In this document: in pieces, positions 7,120 to 13,834 of the stretch
Layout: each line of letters opens with the position of its first letter
How positions within the stretch are numbered: the stretch's first letter is position 1
NCBI RefSeq assembly: GCF_003993775.1
Contig: NZ_RJRZ01000003.1
Location: 62,001-126,000 of the forward strand
Direction of reading: 5' to 3'
Source of the DNA: Frigidibacter oleivorans
Lineage (GTDB): Bacteria > Pseudomonadota > Alphaproteobacteria > Rhodobacterales > Rhodobacteraceae
DNA: 64,000 bases
Notes under the pieces: generated by a model
The model's input: only the letters and a program-made list of their open reading frames with translations
Databases searched by the model: none
What the model was told of the DNA's origin: nothing
Position numbers and translations under genes: made by a program

Positions 7120-7734
7120 TCAGGCCTCGGTCTGATTGGGACGGGTGTTGGGGACGGTGATGTCGCGAGAGGACCGGGTCTGATCCCCCTTGGCGACGCG
7201 CCAGGCGGCGCGATGCTGGGCCTCCATTTCGGCGCGCCAGGCGCTGGCCTTGGCTTCGCCCCAGACAGCGACGCGGGACGCATAGACGGCGTCGCGGTAG
7301 CGGGTGACCTCTTCGCGGCTCACCAGCCCGCGCAGCTGCAGCTCCACGGCGAAGCGACCGTAGAGCCAGTTTTCCCCGACCGGCTTCCCCTCCCGGATCA
7401 GCCTCGCGGTATTGGCGTGGGCGTCGAAGCGTTGCGGGGCGGGCGCGGGATGGGCTTCGTGCAGGCGACGCGATGCGGGGCCGGCGGCGTCGCGGATCTC
7501 GCGTTCGGTGGGCCAGAAGGTCGCCGACCCAGCCTCGCCCAAGGCGGTCTCGAACAGGGGCCACCAAAGCGCCAGGCGCTCGTGGTCGCGCGGCGCATGT
7601 CGCTCGATGGCCAGACACAGGGCCCTGATCTCGTCGTTCTGCGCTTCGGGTTTGTCCTCGATGCGCCGGGGGATTTGCCGGCGCTGCAGGAACCGGGTCA
7701 GGCGGTTCCTGATGTCGTGGTTGTGCAGGCTCAA
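7120..7734 (-). CDS. Hypothetical phage protein, 204 aa, TTG start
   Basis: The start is a TTG at 7734 that overlaps the stop codon of the upstream replication gene. GGAGGA sits seven bases before it, and no better-placed ATG or GTG exists. The protein (MSLHNHDIRNRLTRFLQRRQ...) is basic and helical. It has an ALWWPLFETALGEAGSATFWPTEREIR segment and a C-terminal part rich in Arg and Trp. Position directly behind the initiator gene suggests a replication accessory role, for example loader or partner; nothing in the sequence proves it. Confidence 0.6.
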   Translation of the reverse strand: MSLHNHDIRNRLTRFLQRRQIPRRIEDKPEAQNDEIRALCLAIERHAPRDHERLALWWPLFETALGEAGSATFWPTEREIRDAAGPASRRLHEAHPAPAPQRFDAHANTARLIREGKPVGENWLYGRFAVELQLRGLVSREEVTRYRDAVYASRVAVWGEAKASAWRAEMEAQHRAAWRVAKGDQTRSSRDITVPNTRPNQTEA

Positions 7735-8663
7735 AAGTCTTCCTCCGGAAAGGCGCGACGCATGATCTCGGCTGGATCGGTCGTGTCGCGCGGTCGGTAG
7801 CGGGGTGACGGGCTCGCCGAGGGGGCGAGCGGCGGCGCCGCCTTCGCGGCGGCGAGGTTTTGCATGGCGCGGTCCAGCGCCTTCGGCCCGTTGGGCGGAT
7901 CGGCATGACGCTGGCGGCTGGCTCTCACGCATTCGACGATCTCGTCGGGGGTGAGGCTCAGGTCGGTGACCCAGCGGGCGACAGCGATCGCCGCGGCCGG
8001 CGGCATCCAGTGGGTCGGGATGTGTCCCGATCCTCCGACTCCGGCGGCTGCCATGACGCGGTCGAGCAGATCGTCGTGCCAGCCCCCCGGGGCGGCGGCG
8101 GCGGGTTCGGGAGGGGGATCATCGACCTTGTCGATTTCGCCTCGCGCGCGCTGCTGCTGCTTGCTAAGAGTCTGAGGAGACGAAGTCTCCGAAGATGGAG
8201 TATGGAGTATGGAGTATGGGGGGTTAAGGGGGGGGTTGGCATTTCGGTTATCCGACCCGGAATTTTTCCTGTTTTTACCGGGACTTGAGGACAGGCTTGG
8301 ATTGCCGCCTTTCGAGCCGTTTTTCTTGTTTGTTTTGCGCTGTTTCTCGGCGCGAACCATTTTCCTGCAGTAGATGCGGCCTTTCCGGTCGCGGCTGAAG
8401 ACGCCGCGGCGCTCCAATTCTTCCAGCAGATCGGCGGCGATAGCCGGGTCGCAGCCGCCGAGCGCGGCGACATCCTCCACGGTGATCGGATCACCGTTGA
8501 TGAGCATGAAGCCGCGGTCCTGTGATCGCGCGGCGACACACAGCATCCGCATCCACAGCCCCTGTGCGGCCAGCGAACACACCCGCAGCGCAAGATCGCT
8601 CTCATAGTCCTTCCAGAAGAAGACGTCGCTGGGGTTGTTGTCGTCCTGGCGCCGCTTGCTCAC
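7731..8663 (-). CDS. Phage replication initiator-like protein (DUF1376-type N-terminal domain)
   Basis: 310 aa, GTG start at 8663 overlapping the RusA stop. Residues 10-110 (VFFWKDYESDLALRVCSLAA, QGLWMRMLCVAAR, then LLEELERRGVFSRDRKGRIY) match the winged-helix domain at the N-terminus of many phage replication proteins (GLW--LLC..., G-IYSRRMVR). A low-complexity Asn/Ser/Pro linker follows (about 115-190), then a C-terminal helical domain (HWMPPAAAIAVARWVTDLSL). The linker DNA contains a 7-bp tandem repeat and a run of eight G/C. It is presumably the origin-binding protein of the phage. Confidence 0.7.
   Translation of the reverse strand: MSKRRQDDNNPSDVFFWKDYESDLALRVCSLAAQGLWMRMLCVAARSQDRGFMLINGDPITVEDVAALGGCDPAIAADLLEELERRGVFSRDRKGRIYCRKMVRAEKQRKTNKKNGSKGGNPSLSSSPGKNRKNSGSDNRNANPPLNPPYSILHTPSSETSSPQTLSKQQQRARGEIDKVDDPPPEPAAAAPGGWHDDLLDRVMAAAGVGGSGHIPTHWMPPAAAIAVARWVTDLSLTPDEIVECVRASRQRHADPPNGPKALDRAMQNLAAAKAAPPLAPSASPSPRYRPRDTTDPAEIMRRAFPEEDF
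8194..8221 (-). repeat. Heptanucleotide tandem repeat inside the replication gene
   Basis: On the plus strand the unit TATGGAG is present twice exactly (8201-8214), flanked by GATGGAG (8194-8200) and TATGGGG (8215-8221). Because 7 is not a multiple of 3, gain or loss of one unit would shift the reading frame of the initiator. Confidence 0.85.
8228..8235 (-). repeat. G8/C8 homopolymer tract inside the replication gene
   Basis: Eight consecutive G on the plus strand (C on the coding strand), six bases from the heptamer repeat and encoding Pro residues of the linker. Tracts of this length slip during replication. Confidence 0.85.
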
Positions 8664-9028
8664 GTCGCCACCTCGCCGGTGAGGGTGACGATGATCCTGC
8701 CAGGGCGCGCCGGGGCGTCGAAGGAATAGGTCGGCCGCAGGTGCCTGTCGTCGATCCCCAGCGCGTCAGCGATGCCGTCTCGCCCATGCTTGAAGGCACC
8801 GATCATGCCGTCGTCATCCCGCCGGCGCGCATCTGGCGGGGTGAATGAGACGACCATGGCCGGGGGCGCAGCGAAACGCAGGCGCCCCATTGCGGAGCGG
8901 GTGAGGGCGAAGGCGGTGGTCCGGGCATCCCTGATGGCGCCGCGATATGCCGACCAGTGCGACCGACGCTTGGCGTTGGGCATGAGCCGCTTATCCGGCC
9001 ACGGCAGAGTCACGATGATTACCAGCAT
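8660..9028 (-). CDS. RusA-like Holliday junction resolvase
   Basis: 122 aa, normal for RusA. The diagnostic segment DDDGMIGAFKHGRDGIADALGIDD (about residues 76-99) carries the acidic residues that bind metal at the junction-cutting site. The start has the usual strand LVIIVTLPWPDKRLMPNAKR. RusA enzymes cut four-way junctions formed in phage recombination and replication. The start at 9028 overlaps the preceding stop as TGATG. It sits with replication genes, and RecT is encoded in the divergent operon. Confidence 0.85.
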   Translation of the reverse strand: MLVIIVTLPWPDKRLMPNAKRRSHWSAYRGAIRDARTTAFALTRSAMGRLRFAAPPAMVVSFTPPDARRRDDDGMIGAFKHGRDGIADALGIDDRHLRPTYSFDAPARPGRIIVTLTGEVAT

Positions 9029-9336
9029 CAGGCCGCCGAAGCGCGCCCCCAGCGGCGGCTGCATCCTGCCCTGAGTCGTCCTCCCCACCTCCTTGCCGGC
9101 GGGAGCCGGCGGAGGATGTCCTCGGGATGGATGGTCATCGCAATCGCGACGGCAAACCCGCTGGGACCGGTCACCGCTCCCCACCAGCCCCGGGCCGTAG
9201 ACTCATCGACGCCGAAGGTGACGGCGACATGCGCGGTGGAGACGAAGTTGTCGCGCAGGTAGTCCGACCAGATCGACACGAAGTTGCGTCGGATCGACCG
9301 GACAAATGCGGGATCGGGGAATTTCCCGGGAGACAT
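9028..9336 (-). CDS. Hypothetical phage protein with HTH-like segment, 102 aa
   Basis: The start is the ATG at 9336 (MSPGKFPDPAFVRS) overlapping the previous stop, with AGGAAGG upstream. Residues about 30-60 (TAHVAVTFGVDESTARGWWGAVTGPSG) resemble a helix-turn-helix that places a Trp-rich recognition helix. The C-terminal third is Arg-rich. It may be an early regulator downstream of the Cro-like gene. No family is recognised. Confidence 0.6.
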   Translation of the reverse strand: MSPGKFPDPAFVRSIRRNFVSIWSDYLRDNFVSTAHVAVTFGVDESTARGWWGAVTGPSGFAVAIAMTIHPEDILRRLPPARRWGGRLRAGCSRRWGRASAA

Positions 9337-9575
9337 CACCGCGCCTTCCTGCGATTGCGAATGGCATTCGGCGGGTTCGCCTGCATGTATTCCCGGATCT
9401 TCCGCATCGTGCGGAGTTCACATTCGCCTTTGGCTTCGAGCCTCTGAAACAGCTTGGAGTTGGAGGCGGCATAGCTCCCGAGCGTCCCGAGAGAGATCCC
9501 GCGGCGCTGGCAATAGATGCGGCATTCCGCGACGAAGGCGGCGATGAGCGGTTCAATGAGGACGGTGTCGGACAT
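9336..9575 (-). CDS. Small Cro-like regulator candidate, 79 aa
   Basis: First gene of the leftward operon, divergent from the CI-like repressor. MSDTVLIEPLIAAFVAECRI leads into a helical stretch with GISLGTLGSYAASNSKLFQRLE, which can form a helix-turn-helix, and a last helix with LRTMRKIREYM. Size, position and HTH-like pattern suggest a Cro-type antirepressor or early regulator. The start at 9575 lies ten bases from the nearest CI operator (9586-9601), so it should be silenced in the lysogen. Confidence 0.6.
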   Translation of the reverse strand: MSDTVLIEPLIAAFVAECRIYCQRRGISLGTLGSYAASNSKLFQRLEAKGECELRTMRKIREYMQANPPNAIRNRRKAR

Positions 9576-9585
9576 GCCCGGACGA

Positions 9586-9601
9586 TGGGGCAAAAGCACA
9601 A
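9586..9601. promoter_or_regulatory. Repressor operator A (16-bp palindrome)
   Basis: TGGGGCAAAAGCACAA, 14 of 16 bases identical to the consensus TGGGGCAAAAGCCCCA deduced from the perfect site at 10493. It lies between the Cro-like and CI-like genes, closest to the Cro-like start. Confidence 0.65.
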
Positions 9602-9609
9602 TTCTTGCA

Positions 9610-9625
9610 AGGGGCAACAGCCCCA
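9610..9625. promoter_or_regulatory. Repressor operator B (16-bp palindrome)
   Basis: AGGGGCAACAGCCCCA contains the perfect inverted repeat GGGGC-AACA-GCCCC, centred in the divergent promoter region. On the plus strand TTGCAA (9605-9610) overlaps its left edge and may be the -35 of the repressor promoter. Confidence 0.7.
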
Positions 9626-9643
9626 TGTTTTTGGAACCACCAG

Positions 9644-9659
9644 TGGGGCAAGACTGACC
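9644..9659. promoter_or_regulatory. Repressor operator C (half-site)
   Basis: TGGGGCAA at 9644-9651 keeps one arm of the operator; the other arm is degenerate (CTGACC). It ends one base before the repressor start codon at 9661 and could serve in autoregulation at high repressor level. Confidence 0.4.
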
Positions 9660-9660
9660 C

Positions 9661-10305
9661 ATGATGCACGATCCCGACGACAACGACCTCGATGATTTCC
9701 TGGTGGGCCTCAAGCTCGTGATGGAGCGGAGAGGGCTGAAGCCCGCTCCGCTGGCGATAGAGGCGGGCCTCGGGGTGACCGCGATCCGCGATCTTTACCG
9801 GCGGCGGTCCAGCCCCAAGGTCAGCACGGCCGAGGCGATCGCGCGTCAACTCGACATGGGGATCGACGAAATCATCGCCGCCGGCGCGCGGCGCGAGATG
9901 CCCAGCCGCCCGACAACGCCGGTGGTGGGCCGGATCGCCGAAGGAGGGTGCGTCAAGGGGTTCGGCCACCAGATCGGACGCATCATGGAGCCCCAGCTGC
10001 TGCGGGGCGCTGATATTGCTGCGCTTTTGGTGGCTGCGGACATCGGCCCCCTGCATCCCCATGGGTCGATTTTCGTCTTCGAGGTAGCGGCGGCGCCTGT
10101 CTCGGCCTACCCGGGCCGCGCCAGCGTCGTCGTCACCGGGGCGGGCCAAGTCCTGCTGGGGGCACCGCGGCGCGGCTCGAAGGCTGGACTATGGAATATC
10201 ACCCCTCTGGTCAGCGGCGTGGATGCAGTCTGGGATGAGCGGATCAGGGCGGTGCACCCGATCCGGCTGACCCTGTTCCCGGACCTCGCGGAGATGATGC
10301 AATGA
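9661..10305 (+). CDS. CI-like phage repressor (XRE-type HTH)
   Basis: 214 aa. Residues about 10-70 form a lambda-repressor type HTH (LKLVMERRGLKPAPLAIEAG, then TAIRDLYRRRSSPKVSTAEA with a basic recognition helix). The C-terminal half (about 90-214) is beta-rich (GSIFVFEVAAAP, ASVVVTGAGQVLLG) and could dimerise. I do not see the Ser/Lys pair of LexA/S24 self-cleaving repressors, so induction may use another route. It is divergent from the Cro-like gene and surrounded by the TGGGGC-N4-GCCCCA operators that it presumably binds. There are two adjacent ATGs (9661, 9664) with no clear ribosome site, as in leaderless repressor mRNAs. Confidence 0.8.
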   Translation: MMHDPDDNDLDDFLVGLKLVMERRGLKPAPLAIEAGLGVTAIRDLYRRRSSPKVSTAEAIARQLDMGIDEIIAAGARREMPSRPTTPVVGRIAEGGCVKGFGHQIGRIMEPQLLRGADIAALLVAADIGPLHPHGSIFVFEVAAAPVSAYPGRASVVVTGAGQVLLGAPRRGSKAGLWNITPLVSGVDAVWDERIRAVHPIRLTLFPDLAEMMQ

Positions 10306-10454
10306 TCTATGCGGTTGCCTTGGCCACTCTGGTCGCCGGAGGCTATTTCGCCGGGCGCGCCGAGGCGGAGAAGCGGGCCTCGTTCACGAAGCTGGCGGGC
10401 GGTCTTCTGATCGTCGGGCTGATCTGCGCGGGAATCGCGGCGCCTGGGGTGTGA
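10302..10454 (+). CDS. Small two-helix membrane protein, 50 aa
   Basis: MIYAVALATLVAGGYFAGRA then a basic turn (EAEKRASFTK) and a second hydrophobic helix (GLLIVGLICAGIAAPGV). This is two membrane segments with a charged loop, as in small phage holins or superinfection-exclusion proteins. The ATG at 10302 overlaps the repressor stop as ATGA, so it is translated in the lysogen together with CI. That makes an exclusion or lysogeny-associated role more likely than lysis; this is inference. Confidence 0.65.
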   Translation: MIYAVALATLVAGGYFAGRAEAEKRASFTKLAGGLLIVGLICAGIAAPGV

Positions 10455-10486
10455 TCCCCGACTTGTGCAGTTGCACAACTTTTTGC

Positions 10487-10515
10487 TTGAAATGGGGCTT
10501 TTGCCCCAATAAGGT
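10487..10515 (+). promoter_or_regulatory. Rightward phage promoter with operator in the spacer
   Basis: TTGAAA (10487-10492) and TAAGGT (10510-10515) are 17 bp apart. The spacer is filled by the perfect 16-bp palindrome at 10493-10508. Transcription would start near 10522, ahead of the 10543 gene. Repressor binding would exclude RNA polymerase completely. Confidence 0.75.
10493..10508. promoter_or_regulatory. Repressor operator D (perfect palindrome)
   Basis: TGGGGCTTTTGCCCCA, arms TGGGGC/GCCCCA around a four-base A/T spacer. This is the best copy and defines the consensus. Confidence 0.8.
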
Positions 10516-10542
10516 CTGACGCATCTCATCCAGAGGTGCGTC

Positions 10543-10665
10543 ATGCTTTCCCGTATCGCTGCCACCGCGCTTTGCGCGGCGCTTCTTCTCGCCCTCCATG
10601 ATGCCCCGGCGCGCGTCGCCTCGGCCGCTCATGACGCCGCATCTGCGGGGTGCGGGGCATGCTGA
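10543..10665 (+). CDS. Small secreted/membrane peptide, 40 aa
   Basis: MLSRIAATALCAALLLALHD followed by a short Ala/His tail ending CGAC. It has a positively charged start, a hydrophobic core and an APARVAS cleavage-like site, so it looks like an exported peptide. AGAGGTG lies seven bases before the ATG. It is the first gene behind the repressed rightward promoter. Function unknown. Confidence 0.5.
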   Translation: MLSRIAATALCAALLLALHDAPARVASAAHDAASAGCGAC

Positions 10666-10886
10666 CCGAAACCGTCAGCCCGCTTGTTTCACTGTCCGAG
10701 CGGGCCAACTCCCCTGCGGAAGCCAAAGGCCCGCAGGGGCTTTCTATTGGCCGCAACGCCGACGCCTTCGCCCGCATGAACCGCGCGCGACTGGCGGCCC
10801 GGTGGCGCGCCCTCGCCATCGTCTGGGCCGGGGGCGCGGCGATCTGCCTCACCGTCGCCATCAACGTCGCCGCACGGGTGTTCTGA
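10659..10886 (+). CDS. Small single-pass membrane protein, up to 75 aa (start uncertain)
   Basis: The frame opens at ATG 10659, overlapping the previous gene. The C-terminal half has a clear membrane helix (ALAIVWAGGAAICLTVAINVA) after a basic segment MNRARLAARWR that itself starts with an ATG at 10777. A strong hairpin with a T-rich tail (10711-10745) lies inside the longer form, so the shorter 36-aa form is an alternative. The stop overlaps the next start as TGATG. Real translation is likely, but the start is not settled. Confidence 0.45.
   Translation: MLTETVSPLVSLSERANSPAEAKGPQGLSIGRNADAFARMNRARLAARWRALAIVWAGGAAICLTVAINVAARVF
10711..10745 (+). terminator. Hairpin with T-rich tail inside a small phage ORF
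   Basis: CCCCTGCGG (10711-10719) pairs perfectly with CCGCAGGGG (10731-10739) across an 11-nt loop, followed by CTTTCTATT. It has intrinsic-terminator form and would attenuate the rightward transcript after the 40-aa gene. It may be the target of an antitermination step. Confidence 0.55.
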
Positions 10887-10951
10887 TGGCGCGCTGGCTG
10901 ATCCCCCTCGCGATTGCCGGCGTCACGATCTGGCTGGTCTGGCTGGCATGA
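10886..10951 (+). CDS. Membrane micropeptide, 21 aa
   Basis: MARWLIPLAIAGVTIWLVWL plus Ala: one membrane helix with a basic N-terminus. The start overlaps the upstream stop (TGATG) and the stop overlaps the next start (ATGA). It could be a functional micropeptide or only a coupling device that carries ribosomes to the 127-aa gene. Confidence 0.4.
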   Translation: MARWLIPLAIAGVTIWLVWLA

Positions 10952-11331
10952 TCCGGCAGCCGACGCCCATGGCGGTGCTTTATGCGTGGCACCGCGCCGC
11001 GCTGGCCGGGGAGGCGCCGCCCATCCATGAGGGGATGCCCGAAGCGGGCTGGTATCGCTGCAGGCTGACCAAGGGCGGGCCGTGGGTGCCGGTGGAGATC
11101 CGCGTCGAACGGGTGATCTGCCCGGACAGCGGCGAACTTCTCGAACCGGAGCGGCTTGTCGCGATCTGCGATGGGGACAGGCGCGATCCGGCCCGGCTCT
11201 GGACATACCTGACCCCGATCAGTCGCGCCGAACATGCGGATCTGCTGCGCCGGCGCGACCTGATCCCTTCCATGGCGGCGACCCTCGCCCCCGTCTCAAC
11301 CTCCACCCTCCACACGATGAGGCCACGATGA
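10948..11331 (+). CDS. Hypothetical phage protein, 127 aa
   Basis: Unrecognised. The N-terminal half has AVLYAWHRAALAGEAPPIHE and GWYRCRLTKGGPWVPVEIRV, a compact beta-containing domain; the C-terminal tail is Ser/Thr/Pro-rich. ATGA overlaps on both sides tie it to the micropeptide and to the coiled-coil protein ahead of RecT. Its place suggests a small recombination-module protein, without direct evidence. Confidence 0.6.
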   Translation: MIRQPTPMAVLYAWHRAALAGEAPPIHEGMPEAGWYRCRLTKGGPWVPVEIRVERVICPDSGELLEPERLVAICDGDRRDPARLWTYLTPISRAEHADLLRRRDLIPSMAATLAPVSTSTLHTMRPR

Positions 11332-12065
11332 CAGAGCCTGACGCCCCCGCACCGCAGGGACACAATCGCCCCCCGCCCTTCGACGCCGAAAAACGGGAAG
11401 CCGCACTCACCCGGGCAAGGGAGATCGCCGACACCGCCGGGGCCTGGCTGGATCTGAGCCAGATCGAGACCGAGGCGCAGAGCCAGATGCTGACCGACTT
11501 CGTCGCCGGCGCCCGCGCCGTCCAGAAGGAGATCGACGCGGAACGGGTGGCACAGAAGCGGCCGCATGATGATGCGGCAAACGCGGTGCAGGAGGCCTAT
11601 CGACTGCCCCTCGACATCCTGAAACGGGTGCTGGACCGGGCGAAGCAGCTGCAGGGCGACTGGTTGATCCGCGAGCGGCGGAGGCTGGAGGAAGAACAGC
11701 GCGCGGCACGGATCGAGGCCGAACGCATCGCCGCCGAGGCGCGGGCGGCGGAAGCGCGGAGCATCGCCGCCAACGACCTTGCCGGCCTCGCCGAGGCCGA
11801 GGCGAACCGGGCCGCTGCGGAGAAGGCGGAGAAGGCGGCGGCGCGCGAGGTGAAGGCCAAGGCCGGTTCCTATACCGGCGGCGGCCGAACGATGTCGCTG
11901 CGCACCCAGAAGTTCGCCGAGATCGAGAACCCGCGCGCCGTCTTCATGCACTTCCAGAGCGATCCGGCCGTCATCGACCTGCTGCAGCGGCTCGCCACCG
12001 CCGCGATCCGGCGCGGGGAGAATGTCCCCGGCGCGAAATCGGTGGACCGTGAGGTGGCGGCATGA
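11328..12065 (+). CDS. Coiled-coil phage protein preceding RecT, 245 aa
   Basis: After a Pro-rich start (MTEPDAPAPQGHNRPPPFD) the protein is an almost continuous Glu/Ala/Arg helix (about residues 25-170; LIRERRRLEEEQRAARIEAE and on), a long coiled coil. It ends with a small globular domain (about 180-235; KFAEIENPRAVFMHFQSDPAVIDLLQRL). Proteins of this design are often found next to RecT-type annealases in alphaproteobacterial phages. It does not show exonuclease motifs, so it is not RecE. The start at 11328 gives an ATGA overlap. Confidence 0.65.
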   Translation: MTEPDAPAPQGHNRPPPFDAEKREAALTRAREIADTAGAWLDLSQIETEAQSQMLTDFVAGARAVQKEIDAERVAQKRPHDDAANAVQEAYRLPLDILKRVLDRAKQLQGDWLIRERRRLEEEQRAARIEAERIAAEARAAEARSIAANDLAGLAEAEANRAAAEKAEKAAAREVKAKAGSYTGGGRTMSLRTQKFAEIENPRAVFMHFQSDPAVIDLLQRLATAAIRRGENVPGAKSVDREVAA

Positions 12066-13306
12066 GCGGGGCCATCGAACAGGTCAAACAGCAGCCGCTG
12101 CGGCAGGTGAAATCGGTGCAGCATCTGCTGTGGAACGATCAGGCCAAGAACCAGCTTGCCTCTGTCGCGGCGAAGCACATGAACCCGGAGCGGATGATGC
12201 GGATCGTCGCGAACGCGATCCGCACGACGCCGAAGCTGCAGGCCTGCGACCCGATGAGTTTCCTCGGGGCACTGATGCAGTGTGCGTCTCTTGGGCTGGA
12301 GCCCAACTCAGCCCTCGGTCACGCCTACCTGATCCCCTTCGAGAACAAGAAGAAGGGGATTGTCGAGGTGCAGTTGGTCATCGGCTATAAGGGGCTGATC
12401 GACCTGGCCCGCCGCAGCGGGCAACTGGCCGCAATCCATGGCGATGTCGTCTATGACGACGACGAGTTGTTCAGCCACGAATATGGCTCCAACCAGCATC
12501 TGCGGCACCGCCCCGGCCCGCGCAACGGCAAGATGATCGGTGCCTACTGCTATGCCAAGCTGAACCTTGGCGATGGCTGCACCGCTGAAGGCCACCGCTT
12601 CTTGACCCGCGACGAGATCATCCGGCATCGCAACCAGTATTCGCAGGGCTGGAAGACGGCGGTGCGGTTCGGGAAGACCGCTGACAGCCCTTGGGACGAG
12701 GCGAACCCGGCCTTCGAGGCGATGGCGATCAAGACCGCGGTTCGCATGATGGCGAACCGCGGCGAGTTGCCGATGTCGATCGAATTCATGGCGGCCGACG
12801 CGGTCGATGAGAGTCGCGCCGACTACAGCGCCTTCGCTATGGACCCCACAATCGGTTCAGCGCCGATCGAGGGCGAGATTGTCGAGGAACCGGAGGAGCG
12901 CAAGCCGGAAGCGATCTCGCACCGTCAGACCAACGATCAGCCCTTCGACACCCGAGGCGAGGCCCGCCCGGTGCAGGAGACAGCGCCGAAGCCGGCGGCC
13001 AAGCCGGCGAAGCGGGAAAGGTCGGGCCAGCCCTACGCAAACGCGACCGCACCGGCGGAGCGGGACGAGGGGCAGGCCCTCATGTTCGACCATGAGACGC
13101 AAACGGCCAAGACGGTTGTCGTGAAGCCCGACCACAGCACCAACCCCTTCGCGATGACTGTCCTGCGGGACGTCGCCGACATGGGCTGGGACGAGGCGGT
13201 GGGGTTCCACGGCGAAGAACTCGCGCGGCTCGCCGACAGCAAGCCAGATCTGCACCGCTACATCCTCGCCGAGGCGCGCGCCATCGACGACACGGTCCCG
13301 CAATAG
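12062..13306 (+). CDS. recT: RecT-family single-strand annealing protein with long C-terminal extension
   Basis: 414 aa. Residues about 20-240 carry the RecT signature: LASVAAKHMNPERMMRIVAN, SFLGALMQCASLGLEPN, HAYLIPFENK--GIVEVQLVIGYKGLIDLARR, then NPAFEAMAIKTAVRMMANRG. RecT binds single strands and pairs homologous DNA during phage recombination. The normal family length is about 270-320 aa; the extra 100 residues are a charged Pro/Ala linker and a small terminal domain (about 355-414; NPFAMTVLRDVADMGWDEAV). No RecE or lambda-Exo type exonuclease gene is visible beside it. ATGA overlap with the coiled-coil gene. Confidence 0.9.
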   Translation: MSGAIEQVKQQPLRQVKSVQHLLWNDQAKNQLASVAAKHMNPERMMRIVANAIRTTPKLQACDPMSFLGALMQCASLGLEPNSALGHAYLIPFENKKKGIVEVQLVIGYKGLIDLARRSGQLAAIHGDVVYDDDELFSHEYGSNQHLRHRPGPRNGKMIGAYCYAKLNLGDGCTAEGHRFLTRDEIIRHRNQYSQGWKTAVRFGKTADSPWDEANPAFEAMAIKTAVRMMANRGELPMSIEFMAADAVDESRADYSAFAMDPTIGSAPIEGEIVEEPEERKPEAISHRQTNDQPFDTRGEARPVQETAPKPAAKPAKRERSGQPYANATAPAERDEGQALMFDHETQTAKTVVVKPDHSTNPFAMTVLRDVADMGWDEAVGFHGEELARLADSKPDLHRYILAEARAIDDTVPQ

Positions 13307-13364
13307 CCCCTGCCGCCTCCGCAGGGGCTGCCCGCCGGTGTTTGCCACCACTCCGCCGGCGGGC
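13305..13364 (+). terminator. Two consecutive hairpins after recT
   Basis: AGCCCCTGC/GCAGGGGCT (13305-13313 and 13321-13329, 7-nt loop) is followed by GCCCGCCGG/CCGGCGGGC (13330-13338 and 13356-13364). No T tract follows, so these may be RNA-stabilising or processing structures. The first shares its CCCCTGC/GCAGGGG arms with the 10711 hairpin. Confidence 0.45.
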
Positions 13365-13399
13365 GCCTTCCTTCCACCACCGAACCAAAAGGAGTTTCC

Positions 13400-13834
13400 A
13401 TGTTCGGCCTGCTCAAGAAGAAAAGCGAAGAAGCCGTCCGCAAGATGTCGGGACGCACCGACTTCCTCGAAGCGGTCTGCGCCGCCGCCGCGCTTGTCGC
13501 CGCGGCTGATGGCGAAATCGAAGACGGGGAGATCGCGGCCACGATCAAGGCGGTCGGCGCCAACAAGGCCCTGTCCAGTGCTTTCGACCAGAAGACCATC
13601 GAAAGCACGATGGAGCGAATGCTGCAGCGCGCCGGCGGCGGCCGCGTCGGCCGGTCCGGCCTGTGGACCGAGATCGAGGATGTGCTGAAAGACGCGGACA
13701 TGGCCAACGCGGTCGTGCTGACCGCGCTCGACGTGGCCGAGGGCGACGGGGAGATCGAGCCGGCCGAAAAGGTCGTGCTGGAACGGCTGGCGAAGATCGC
13801 GTCCGTCGATCTGAACCGGCTGATGGCGGCATGA
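13400..13834 (+). CDS. TerB-family tellurite-resistance-like protein
   Basis: 144 aa, all-helical. Two acidic loops, AADGEIEDGEI (about residue 35) and AEGDGEIEPAEK (about residue 113), are the metal-binding repeats of TerB domains. Upstream is AGGAG seven bases before the ATG. TerB proteins have been linked to membrane-associated stress and anti-phage (Ter) functions; no other ter gene is present. It overlaps the following 48-aa membrane gene, so the pair may form a small membrane-tethered module. Confidence 0.8.
   Translation: MFGLLKKKSEEAVRKMSGRTDFLEAVCAAAALVAAADGEIEDGEIAATIKAVGANKALSSAFDQKTIESTMERMLQRAGGGRVGRSGLWTEIEDVLKDADMANAVVLTALDVAEGDGEIEPAEKVVLERLAKIASVDLNRLMAA

Noticed and set aside
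9661-10305. S24/LexA-type self-cleaving repressor
   Set aside because: The HTH is clear, but no Ala-Gly cleavage site or Ser/Lys catalytic pair could be recognised in the C-terminal half.
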